Source: Lachnospiraceae bacterium (lineage in GTDB: Bacteria; Bacillota; Clostridia; Lachnospirales; Lachnospiraceae). From it: 8,893 nt of DNA. Below, one piece after another: positions 1 through 6,175 of this stretch. The DNA lies in NCBI GenBank assembly GCA_009774395.1, contig VSNQ01000067.1, forward strand, positions 1 to 8,893. Direction: 5' to 3'. The number at the start of each line of letters is the position of its first letter. Position 1 is the stretch's first letter. The translations under genes and the position numbers were made by a program. The notes under the pieces are model-generated. The model did no database searches. It had not been told where the DNA came from and worked only from the letters and a program-made list of their open reading frames with translations.

Positions 1-38
1 GCTAAAGGAAATCGAAGTATTCTGGGATAGGAGCAAAA

Positions 39-2084
39 ATGACGGAATTAATAAGAACAATTATTTCACTTTCTTGTTGCGGCACGTTGCTTATGCTGCT
101 GATATTGGCACTAAACCGCATTGTGAGAAATAAATTTCGCAAATGCTGGCAGTATTATATTTTATTGGCTGCGGCGCTGCGGTTTTTAATGCCATTTACA
201 ATGGATACCGCCGTTGTCGGAAGATTACTGCAATCAGCAGATTTGGGAATTACTAGCACAGATGGCGGGGCGGCAATATTAGCAACAGAAGCAACAAATA
301 GTCTAAGGCTGACCGATGTAGGTGCTGATACTAAGAAAATACCGCAGATACAAGATGCATTGAAGTATAACAGTGGAATAGTTAAACGGATTCCTGCTCT
401 ATTTTATAACAGTGGACTAATTAAATGGATTCCTGCTCTATTTTATAACAGTGGACTAACTAAATGGATTCCTGTTCTATTTTATATATGGGCGGCTGGG
501 GTTTTGGTATTGCTTGTTCGGAAAATTACCATATATCAAAGCTTTGTACAATATATGAAAGCGGGAAGCCGCGCAGTAACCGATATGGAAACGCTGAATA
601 TTTTGTCGGATTGCGAGGAACGTTATCGTATCAGTAAACCAATAGAATTATTTCGAAATCCGTTGGCAGCTTCCCCAATGATGATTGGATTTTTCCATCC
701 AAGCATTATATTGCCAAATAGGGAAATTGCAGCGGGACGGCTGGTTTATATTTTTAGCCATGAATTAATCCATTATCGGCGCAGAGATATATTTTATAAA
801 TGGCTGATACAAATTGTCGTCTGTGTGCATTGGTTTAATCCGTTTGTACGTCTGCTGGTAAAAGAAATCAATAGATTGTGTGAACTTGCGTGTGATGAGG
901 CAGTAATAAATACTTTAGATAATAAAGAGCGCAAAGAATACGGCGATACACTGTTATCTTTTTTTCATGCAGGAAATGGTTATGGAAATACGCTGGCATC
1001 CGTTACCTTGACGGAGAGTGCCGCACAATTAAAAGAAAGGCTGGGTGCGATTATGAGCAAGAAAAAGAAATCAAAGGTGATTACTGCAGTAACGGTACTG
1101 GCAACGGCAGGAATCTGTATCTGTTTTACGGCGGCTGGGGCATATGCTGCGCCGATGGATATGCAGGAAGCCCGCAATAAAAATGCAGCGGAATGGGGGC
1201 GCATGGAACAGAAAACTGCCAATCAAGATATGGAGCAGGAACTTGTCAAGCAGGCTATAATGGAGCAGGACATTATGGAACAGGAAATAGCAGAACAAAC
1301 TACAATCGAGCAAGAAACCGCAGAACAAGAAGTGCCGGATGCGCCGGACAGCGGCAGACATTTTGATAAAATAAGGATATACAAAGAGGAAGGATACTAT
1401 TGGAATTCCTATGTAATACAAATGAGTTGGAATTACAGCAAGGAAAGTAATACGAATACAAATAAAAATGCGCCTGTTCCCCAGGCGCTGACGCTGGAAG
1501 ACGGCACAGTAATAACGGTATACTTTGCAGATAGTATCGGCGCATTGCGCAATAACGGCGATGTAGTAAATGCAGTGGCAGGATTAATTTATTATGTGAA
1601 AAGCAGTAATACGATACCGCAGTTACAAGTACCCAAAATTGAGAAAATTGAGTATGTAGAGGAAAAAAATATAGCAAAAATGGCGGAGCAGTATTATAAA
1701 AATAAGGAATTATGCAGTTTTTTTGCATTATTTACTTATTTGGACAAAGCGCAGCAGGAACAATATTTTGAAAAGATATACCAAGCAGAACAAGAGGATT
1801 TTTTTGCGTGTGCCATAACCTATATGGATAATGAAATGCTCGAAGAGTATGTGAAAAGGAGCGAACAGGTCGATAGAATTGATTTCTTTTCCATTATGCT
1901 GGATTATATGGAAGTTAATACAATGAAAGAGTATGCAAAAAGATTTTATCAAGAAGATAAAATGGAATGGTTTAGTGTAATAATGGCATATATGACAGAA
2001 GAAGAACGGCAGGAGTGGCTTATAAAGGCACGAAAAGATAAGAAAGAAGACTTTGTGGCGGTGTTGTCGTGCTATGAATTTTAA
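39..2084 (+). CDS. M56 family (BlaR1/MecR1-type) membrane zinc metallopeptidase with repeat-built extracellular C-terminus
   Basis: Probable transmembrane signalling peptidase of 681 aa. Hydrophobic segments lie near residues 5-25, 36-54, 146-160 and 347-370. The zinc site is HELIH (H241, E242, H245), with the likely third ligand E282 in the conserved ELACDEAV stretch, as in BlaR1/MecR1 proteins, which act by destroying a BlaI/MecI-type repressor. After the last membrane segment there is no penicillin-binding sensor domain. Instead there is an EQ-rich pentapeptide stalk (389-432), an unrecognised region (about 433-547) and five helical repeats (548-681). The signal sensed is therefore unknown and probably not a beta-lactam. 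Three 13-residue repeats (110-148) sit in the loop before the third membrane segment. The start is supported by AGGAG at 29-33, five bases upstream. A BlaI-like repressor gene would be expected just upstream, but only 38 bases are visible. Family call is firm; the substrate and signal are not known. Confidence 0.9.
   Translation: MTELIRTIISLSCCGTLLMLLILALNRIVRNKFRKCWQYYILLAAALRFLMPFTMDTAVVGRLLQSADLGITSTDGGAAILATEATNSLRLTDVGADTKKIPQIQDALKYNSGIVKRIPALFYNSGLIKWIPALFYNSGLTKWIPVLFYIWAAGVLVLLVRKITIYQSFVQYMKAGSRAVTDMETLNILSDCEERYRISKPIELFRNPLAASPMMIGFFHPSIILPNREIAAGRLVYIFSHELIHYRRRDIFYKWLIQIVVCVHWFNPFVRLLVKEINRLCELACDEAVINTLDNKERKEYGDTLLSFFHAGNGYGNTLASVTLTESAAQLKERLGAIMSKKKKSKVITAVTVLATAGICICFTAAGAYAAPMDMQEARNKNAAEWGRMEQKTANQDMEQELVKQAIMEQDIMEQEIAEQTTIEQETAEQEVPDAPDSGRHFDKIRIYKEEGYYWNSYVIQMSWNYSKESNTNTNKNAPVPQALTLEDGTVITVYFADSIGALRNNGDVVNAVAGLIYYVKSSNTIPQLQVPKIEKIEYVEEKNIAKMAEQYYKNKELCSFFALFTYLDKAQQEQYFEKIYQAEQEDFFACAITYMDNEMLEEYVKRSEQVDRIDFFSIMLDYMEVNTMKEYAKRFYQEDKMEWFSVIMAYMTEEERQEWLIKARKDKKEDFVAVLSCYEF
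366..482 (+). repeat. Three 39-bp in-frame tandem repeats inside the M56 gene
   Basis: Copies lie at 366-404, 405-443 and 444-482, each coding for 13 residues of the form YNSG(I/L)xK(R/W)IP(A/V)LF. Copies 1 and 2 differ at three bases, copies 2 and 3 at two. They fall at residues 110-148, in the non-cytoplasmic loop leading into the third membrane segment. High DNA identity points to recent duplication by slippage or recombination, so copy number may vary between strains without breaking the frame. Confidence 0.95.
1260..1334 (+). repeat. Five pentapeptide EQ repeats forming a stalk in the M56 protein
   Basis: Residues 408-432 read as five consecutive units of the pattern (M/A/I)EQ(D/E/T)(I/T/V): MEQDI, MEQEI, AEQTT, IEQET, AEQEV. 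Looser MEQ units extend this back to residue 389. The stretch follows the last membrane segment and is probably an extended or helical spacer that lifts the C-terminal domain off the membrane. The DNA copies have diverged at wobble positions, so it is an older repeat than the one at 366-482. Confidence 0.85.
1680..2081 (+). repeat. Five 28-residue helical repeats at the C-terminus of the M56 protein
   Basis: From residue 548 the protein is an unbroken run of 28-residue units (1680-1763, 1764-1847, 1848-1931, 1932-2015) and a final 22-residue unit (2016-2081) ending at the stop codon. There are no gaps in the register. Shared positions are an aromatic at unit position 1 in units 2-5, Phe or Val at 14, small Ala/Ser at 15-16, Tyr at 20 in all five, and usually Met/Leu at 21 followed by Asp/Glu. 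Each unit looks like a helix pair, giving a small solenoid outside the membrane. The DNA is not closely repeated, so the pattern has been kept at protein level. I infer a ligand- or protein-binding sensor. Confidence 0.85.
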
Positions 2085-2132
2085 AATAATGTGAAAGTTT
2101 GATAGAAAGTCACTTTCAAATAATGGTATTTA

Positions 2133-2170
2133 GGGGCTGTTGGAAATGTAGTTTTCCGACAGTCCCTTTT
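2133..2170 (+). terminator. Rho-independent terminator after the M56 gene
   Basis: The arm GGGGCTGTTGGAAA (2133-2146) pairs with TTTTCCGACAGTCCC (2152-2166) across a short loop, with G-T pairs replacing two Watson-Crick pairs. TTTT follows at 2167-2170. It starts 48 bases after the stop codon of the M56 gene and should separate that transcript from the downstream operon. The T-run is short. Its outer bases GGGGCTGT match the ends of the palindromic element 64 bp further on. Confidence 0.75.
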
Positions 2171-2196
2171 ATGCACACGGCACGCAAAGGAAGAAT

Positions 2197-2294
2197 GGGG
2201 CTGTCGCAATAAGCTTTGATGATATAAGATATCGTATAAATAACAGCATGATATTAGACTATCTTGTATATGTTATCCTTATTGCGACAGCCCC
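2197..2294. mobile_element. 98-bp palindromic MITE-like element with 17-bp perfect inverted ends
   Basis: GGGGCTGTCGCAATAAG at 2197-2213 is exactly reverse-complemented at 2278-2294. The 64-bp interior is also partly self-complementary (an ATATAAGATA-like stretch on the left against an ATATACAAGATA-like stretch on the right), so the whole element can fold into one long imperfect hairpin. It has no coding capacity. Short GGGGCTGT ends on a palindrome are typical of miniature inverted-repeat elements mobilised by a transposase elsewhere. No clear target-site duplication flanks it, and no T-run follows the right arm, so it is not a typical terminator. A structural or regulatory role cannot be excluded. 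Confidence 0.6.
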
Positions 2295-2416
2295 GAGTGC
2301 TCGGCGCGTAAGATATTTCCCAATTCAATTTAGCATTCACATCATGTATTTAACATTTTTCAATTAAATATGATATATGTTTCCACTGAAAATAAGTAAT
2401 ATTAAAAAATCGAATG

Positions 2417-2545
2417 AGATAATTGCAGCAATCAGACAATTGCAAGATGCAGCTGCCGTGAGATTTTAAGCAATAAGATAATTGCAGCAATAAGATAATT
2501 GCAGCAATAAGATAATTGCAAGATGCAACTGCCGTGAGATTGTAA
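2417..2545 (+). repeat. Repeat array before the sugar-binding gene: 53-bp direct repeat plus 17-bp tandem units
   Basis: Block A (2417-2469) and block B (2493-2545) are 53 bp long and differ at four positions. Overlapping block B is a run of three perfect 17-bp units GCAATAAGATAATTGCA at 2470-2486, 2487-2503 and 2504-2520. The unit joints, and the start of block A, create three copies of the odd palindrome ATTGC-A-GCAAT (2422-2432, 2481-2491, 2498-2508). The array ends at the ribosome binding site of the lipoprotein gene, so it probably lies in the leader of that transcript. It could act as operators for a dimeric regulator or as RNA hairpins. Confidence 0.85.
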
Positions 2546-2550
2546 AGGAG
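2544..2550 (+). promoter_or_regulatory. Ribosome binding site deciding the lipoprotein start
   Basis: AAAGGAG lies eight bases before ATG 2559. An in-frame GTG at 2550 overlaps this site and cannot be the start. The first two bases overlap the end of repeat block B. Confidence 0.85.
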
Positions 2551-2558
2551 TGTGTACT

Positions 2559-3545
2559 ATGTCTATCAAAAGAAAATATCGTTTGCCTATGCTGCTTACC
2601 GTGTTTATTTCCATATGGTTAAGCGGATGCGGAAATGAGAATCAGACGGGAAACAGTAATACAAAAATTTATTATACGGCAATCGAAAGCGGAAGTTATT
2701 ATGAAGGCTGGGCGAGTCAACTGCAAGAACAGGCAGCAGCATACGGGATGTCATTGGATGCAGGATATGCAGAAAATTCTGTAGAAACACAGAATGCGCA
2801 GATAAAGCAGGCAGCTGCGAATGGTTATAACGTACTTATGTGCGGACTGGTTTCGCCAGACACGGTTACAGAAATAAAAGCATCCGCAGACAATCTTCCA
2901 ATTGTGTTTATTAACAATGCGCCGGAGGAGGAACAGTTAGAACAAGACCGCTATATTTATGTGGCATCAGATGAATATATGGCTGGACAGTATCAGGCAG
3001 AATATATTTTAGAGCAGTTGGGAAGCAGAGAAGAAATCAATATTGCTGTTTTAAAAGGGCCCAAGGGAGCTTCAGGAACAGTGGGTAGAACGAACGGACT
3101 GAAACAGACATTAAAGGCAAGCGGCAAAAAAATAAATTATGTCTTTGAAGATTATGCCGATTGGAATACGGATAAAGCGCAGGAATTAATAGAGCTTTTT
3201 TTAAAAACAGGTAAAACATTGGATTGTGTTGCAGCGAACAATGACGATATGGCGCTGGGCGCACTTGCAGCATTTGAAAAGGCTGGAATGAATACGGAGT
3301 CTATTCTGTTTCTAGGTGTGGATGCTTCGGCGGCAGGCTGTCAGGCAATTGCGGAGGGACGTATGGATTTCACGGTGTATCAGCCAATGTCGTCACAAAT
3401 TCAGGCAGCGGTGCAGGCAGCGCAGAAGTTGGCTTCCAAGCAATCAATAAAAGAAATTGAAGGAGCTTCGCAGGATGGAAAGTATATTTTGCTGCCATTT
3501 GAAAAGGTCGATCGCGGGAATGTGGCGCAGTATCAGTCGGAGTAA
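2559..3545 (+). CDS. Sugar-binding lipoprotein, type-1 periplasmic binding protein fold (RbsB-like)
   Basis: Membrane-anchored extracellular solute-binding protein of 328 aa, probably for a sugar. A signal sequence with basic residues (KRKYR) and a hydrophobic core ends in the lipobox LSGC, giving lipidated Cys24. The mature part has the two-lobe pattern of the ribose/galactose-binding family: an N-terminal lobe with a QNAQIKQAAANGYNVLMCG helix-strand, the crossover VLKGPKGASGTVGRTNG, AANNDDMALGALAAFEKAG (225-243; N227, N228, D229 near the expected ligand cleft) and LGVDASAAGCQAIAEGRMD near the end. Family members deliver sugars to ABC importers or to chemoreceptors. No permease or ATPase gene adjoins; the next gene is a chemoreceptor, which hints at a sensing role. 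The 3' end of the gene is duplicated just after the stop codon. Ligand not determinable from sequence. Confidence 0.9.
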   Translation: MSIKRKYRLPMLLTVFISIWLSGCGNENQTGNSNTKIYYTAIESGSYYEGWASQLQEQAAAYGMSLDAGYAENSVETQNAQIKQAAANGYNVLMCGLVSPDTVTEIKASADNLPIVFINNAPEEEQLEQDRYIYVASDEYMAGQYQAEYILEQLGSREEINIAVLKGPKGASGTVGRTNGLKQTLKASGKKINYVFEDYADWNTDKAQELIELFLKTGKTLDCVAANNDDMALGALAAFEKAGMNTESILFLGVDASAAGCQAIAEGRMDFTVYQPMSSQIQAAVQAAQKLASKQSIKEIEGASQDGKYILLPFEKVDRGNVAQYQSE

Positions 3546-3588
3546 AAAGGAAGATCGCGGGAATGTGGCGCAATATCAACCGAAATAA
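3502..3588 (+). repeat. Diverged 43-bp tandem duplication of the lipoprotein gene 3' end
   Basis: The last codons and stop of the gene (3502-3545) recur at 3545-3588 with an offset of 43 bp. The coding copy reads KVDRGNVAQYQSE-stop. The second copy, in the +1 frame, would read KEDRGNVAQYQPK-stop. There are about seven base differences in 42; two are silent CAG to CAA changes. The second copy has no start codon or ribosome binding site of its own and is probably untranslated. Confidence 0.85.
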
Positions 3589-3617
3589 ATATTTTAACAG
3601 GCGTTAAGGTTGAACAC

Positions 3618-3622
3618 GGAGG
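3618..3622 (+). promoter_or_regulatory. Ribosome binding site deciding the chemoreceptor start
   Basis: GGAGG lies eight bases before ATG 3631. An in-frame TTG at 3610 lies upstream of this site and has no good site of its own, so 3631 is preferred. Confidence 0.85.
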
Positions 3623-3630
3623 AATTTCAA

Positions 3631-6126
3631 ATGACGGAAAAAGAAAAATTCATTTCTATAAAAGTGAAGCTGTTAGGCATTATTCTGCCAGTGATATGCA
3701 TTATTATTACTGTTCTCACCGGATTGATGTACAACGTATCCAAAAAAGTAAATCAATCAAATGCACAGGATTTATTAAAAACTTCCGTGGAAATCCAGTC
3801 CGCTGAAATAGAAGCGTGGTTAAATCGGAATTTAGCAGCGTTTAACGTAATGAAACAGGCGTTAGAGCAAATGGCATTTGATGAATATAAAATGCAGGAC
3901 TTTTTGGATACATATTATAATTACGACAGTGACTTTCCGCAAGGGCTTTCTATTGCGGATGCCAATGGGACGCTTTACAAGGCAAATCCGGTAAAAACTG
4001 TTCAACTGCGGGAAGCAGACAGTAGCGGCAATTATATTAATAATGGTAATTTTGCATCAATAGAAAATCTCGCCGACGATGAGGGATGGATATTTATGAC
4101 AACGCTGGAAGGAGAAGCGTCAGCACAAATCCGTGATAATGAGGTTGTGATAGATATTGCAAATGAGGGTACAGTGGATTACAGTGTACAGTTTGTACAG
4201 CCTATGCTACCCATTCAGAGCGGGGGAAAATATAAGGTTTCTTTTGATGCGTATGCAGAGGAAGACAGAACGATAAAGGTGAGTGTTACAGCGCCAGATC
4301 GAGAATACAAACGTTATTTGGAGGATACCATTGTCAATTTAACAACGACGAAACAGACTTATACATATTCATTTACGATGTTAGATTATAATGATGCAAA
4401 CGGACGTATGGAATTTAATTTAGGCGCAGCTGGATCAACAGCGGGCGTGCGAATCAGCAATGTTTCACTTGTGAAAACCGGCGAAGAACAGTTAACTGGT
4501 GAGGAAAATAGTTCTGCAGTTGATGTGACACAGACAGAGTGGTTCCAGGATGGTTTAACCAGAGTGAATTTGGGATTTACAAATGCCTATATCAATGAAA
4601 ATGGGCAGCAGGTCATTAGTGCTTGCGGTATGCTGCGGAATACTTCTGATGGTGTGCGTGTGCTTTCGGCGGATTTATCACTAGACAGGATTAGCATTTA
4701 TGTAAATAGTTTTGTAAAAATGGAAAATGCAGAGGCGTTTTTGGTGAACAGCGAGAATTTAACAATGTTAGCTTCACGCGATAGAGATCAGATATCCAAG
4801 AAATTAGATACATTAGATAGTCCGTTTATGCAGGAAATCGCTAAGCGGATTACGCAGAGGGCATATGATTTAACTGAATTGGAGGGAAATTTAGTCGTTT
4901 TTGAAGAAATTGAGGGAACGGACTGGCTGCTGGTTTCTTATGTTCCGACGCAAACCGTTTATCGTGATTTAAACAAAATAAGAAATATTATGATATGCTT
5001 CGGTATTATTTCGGTGCTTATTGTAATGGTGTTAATGGAACGGATTGTACATATTGTAATTCGTCCAGTCAAAGGTCTGACGGATATTATTAAAGCAATG
5101 ACGGAGGGCGATTTTACAATTGACAGCAAAAACGGCAATCATGATGAAATCGGAGTTATGAGCCGGTGCGTTGGTAAATTTATTACTGTTATGCGCAGCA
5201 TGATAACCTCAATTGATCAAGTTTCCCATACATTGCATCAGCAGGCGGATAACAGCAAGGAAGTTTCTGGTCAAATGTATCAGGCTTCCAAGGAACAAAA
5301 CCAGTCAATGAAAGAACTAAATGAAACGGTGGAGCAGCTGTCTGCTTCCGTTAACGGCATTGCACACAGTGCAACCACATTGGCGGCGCTGGTAGCAGAA
5401 ACCAAGGCAGACGGCGACGGCATGAACGGAAAAATGAAGGAAACGGTCGGTATTTCACAGAAAGGCAAAGAGGTTATGCAGGATGTGAATGCTGCTATGC
5501 AAAATATTAATGAATCTGTGCAGCAGTTACAACAGGCAATTGATGAAGTGGGGAGTGCATCAGAGGAAATCACCAATATTACAAAAGCAATCGGTGATAT
5601 TGCGGATGAAACAAATTTATTGTCGCTAAATGCATCTATTGAGGCGGCGCGGGCAGGAGAAGCGGGAAAAGGTTTTACTGTGGTAGCAACAGAAATTGGA
5701 AAGTTGGCGCAGACAAGTATGCAGTCTGTACAGCATATTGATGCGCTTGTGCTGGATATTAAGAAATTAATCAGTGAAGTAATCAGCCAAGCAAATAATA
5801 GTATGGATAATATTCACAGCAGTAGTGAATTAATTGGGAATGCAGTGCGGACATACGACAATATTTTTGAAAATATTGTAATAGCCGGAGATTTAGTACA
5901 GCAGATGATTCAGAAAGTTGACCAAGTAGAAGAAGTTGCAAGAGAGGTTGCTGCGATATCGGAGGAACAGGCAGCAAGTTCACAACAGATCCTTGCTTCC
6001 TCCGATATTCTGGTAAAACAAGCGGATGGTTTAATGTATAACAGCGAAACTGTAGCAAAAGAATCCGAAGAGTTGACAACATCCGCAGAGGCTTTGGAAT
6101 CCCAAGTCCAGATTTTCAAGGTATAA
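3631..6126 (+). CDS. Methyl-accepting chemotaxis protein with a CBM4_9-type module inserted in a double-Cache sensor
   Basis: Transmembrane chemoreceptor of 831 aa that would control the CheA kinase. Order: membrane segment 1 (14-34); sensor helix and first half of the membrane-distal Cache lobe (35-120, including GLSIADANGTLYKA); a carbohydrate-binding module (about 134-283); the rest of the dCache (about 298-440, with TEWFQDGL matching the usual RxWYxxA region, VLSADLSLDRIS and DWLLVSYVP); membrane segment 2 (453-469); HAMP (about 470-525, with P479 and HDEIGVM); then the coiled-coil signalling domain. The tip, GDIADETNLLSLNASIEAARAGEAGKGF, falls around 655-682 with E671 and R674. AAISEEQAAS at 774-783 fits the methylation consensus. 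Typical dCache receptors are about 150 residues shorter, the size of the insert. There is no C-terminal NWETF-like CheR tether. It follows the sugar-binding lipoprotein gene by 85 bp and precedes the GH94 gene by 49 bp. Confidence 0.95.
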   Translation: MTEKEKFISIKVKLLGIILPVICIIITVLTGLMYNVSKKVNQSNAQDLLKTSVEIQSAEIEAWLNRNLAAFNVMKQALEQMAFDEYKMQDFLDTYYNYDSDFPQGLSIADANGTLYKANPVKTVQLREADSSGNYINNGNFASIENLADDEGWIFMTTLEGEASAQIRDNEVVIDIANEGTVDYSVQFVQPMLPIQSGGKYKVSFDAYAEEDRTIKVSVTAPDREYKRYLEDTIVNLTTTKQTYTYSFTMLDYNDANGRMEFNLGAAGSTAGVRISNVSLVKTGEEQLTGEENSSAVDVTQTEWFQDGLTRVNLGFTNAYINENGQQVISACGMLRNTSDGVRVLSADLSLDRISIYVNSFVKMENAEAFLVNSENLTMLASRDRDQISKKLDTLDSPFMQEIAKRITQRAYDLTELEGNLVVFEEIEGTDWLLVSYVPTQTVYRDLNKIRNIMICFGIISVLIVMVLMERIVHIVIRPVKGLTDIIKAMTEGDFTIDSKNGNHDEIGVMSRCVGKFITVMRSMITSIDQVSHTLHQQADNSKEVSGQMYQASKEQNQSMKELNETVEQLSASVNGIAHSATTLAALVAETKADGDGMNGKMKETVGISQKGKEVMQDVNAAMQNINESVQQLQQAIDEVGSASEEITNITKAIGDIADETNLLSLNASIEAARAGEAGKGFTVVATEIGKLAQTSMQSVQHIDALVLDIKKLISEVISQANNSMDNIHSSSELIGNAVRTYDNIFENIVIAGDLVQQMIQKVDQVEEVAREVAAISEEQAASSQQILASSDILVKQADGLMYNSETVAKESEELTTSAEALESQVQIFKV
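4030..4479 (+). other. Carbohydrate-binding module (CBM4_9-like) coding segment within the chemoreceptor
   Basis: Residues 134-283 of the receptor follow the CBM4/9/16/22 pattern: opening NYINNGNF, then DEGWIF (W153), a beta-rich stretch with DYSVQFVQ (183-190), GGKYKVSFDAYAEEDRTIKV, a TKQTYTYSFTM strand, RMEFNLG and the closing RISNVSLVKT. These modules are beta-sandwiches that bind beta-glucan or xylan chains in a groove lined with aromatic residues. The segment enters after GTLYKANP and leaves before the TEWF motif, which continues the Cache fold. Glycan identity cannot be read from the sequence. Confidence 0.85.
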
Positions 6127-6175
6127 AGAAAACATTTACGCTAAAAACAATAACACAATAAGGAGGTCAGAGCGT

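Larger units (their letters stand above)
2085..2558. other. 474-bp intergenic region between the M56 gene and the sugar-binding lipoprotein gene
   Basis: No convincing gene on either strand. In order it holds: a terminator hairpin (2133-2170), a 98-bp palindromic element (2197-2294), an A+T-rich stretch (about 2310-2416) where the promoter of the downstream operon should lie, and a repeat array (2417-2545) that runs into the ribosome binding site of the next gene. I looked for a -35/-10 pair in the A+T-rich stretch. TTAACA at 2350-2355 has only weak partners at acceptable spacing, so no promoter is called. Confidence 0.8.

Noticed and set aside
1..38. Possible tail of a BlaI/MecI-type repressor gene before the M56 gene
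   Set aside because: Such a gene is expected here, but only 38 bases are visible. All three frames are plausible or stop early (TAA at 3-5, TAG at 28-30), and none gives a recognisable repressor C-terminus.
1300..1728. Open reading frame of 142 codons on the - strand inside the M56 gene
   Set aside because: It lies wholly opposite a well-supported gene and its translation, rich in Leu, Tyr, His and Cys, looks like a reverse-complement artefact. The same applies to the other antisense frames and to the + strand frame at 7548-7871 inside the GH94 gene.
39..2084. Beta-lactam sensor (true BlaR1/MecR1)
   Set aside because: The N-terminal peptidase half fits, but the C-terminal half is an EQ-rich stalk plus helical repeats. 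I see no penicillin-binding SxxK and KTG arrangement.
2171..2313. Target-site duplication around the 98-bp palindrome
   Set aside because: The immediate flanks differ. The similar CGGCACGCAAAG (2178-2189) and CGGCGCGTAAGA (2302-2313) match at only 8 of 12 positions and do not abut the element.
2340..2385. Promoter for the lipoprotein operon (TTAACA at 2350 with TATGAT at 2369)
   Set aside because: The spacer would be 13 bp, too short. Other nearby -10 candidates match the consensus poorly. The region is A+T-rich, so chance matches are expected.
2417..2545. CRISPR array
   Set aside because: The 17-bp units are directly contiguous with no unique spacers, and there are no cas genes. This is a short tandem repeat.
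3545..3588. Small gene in the duplicated 3' segment after the lipoprotein
   Set aside because: It has no start codon or ribosome binding site, and only about a dozen codons that copy the preceding gene.
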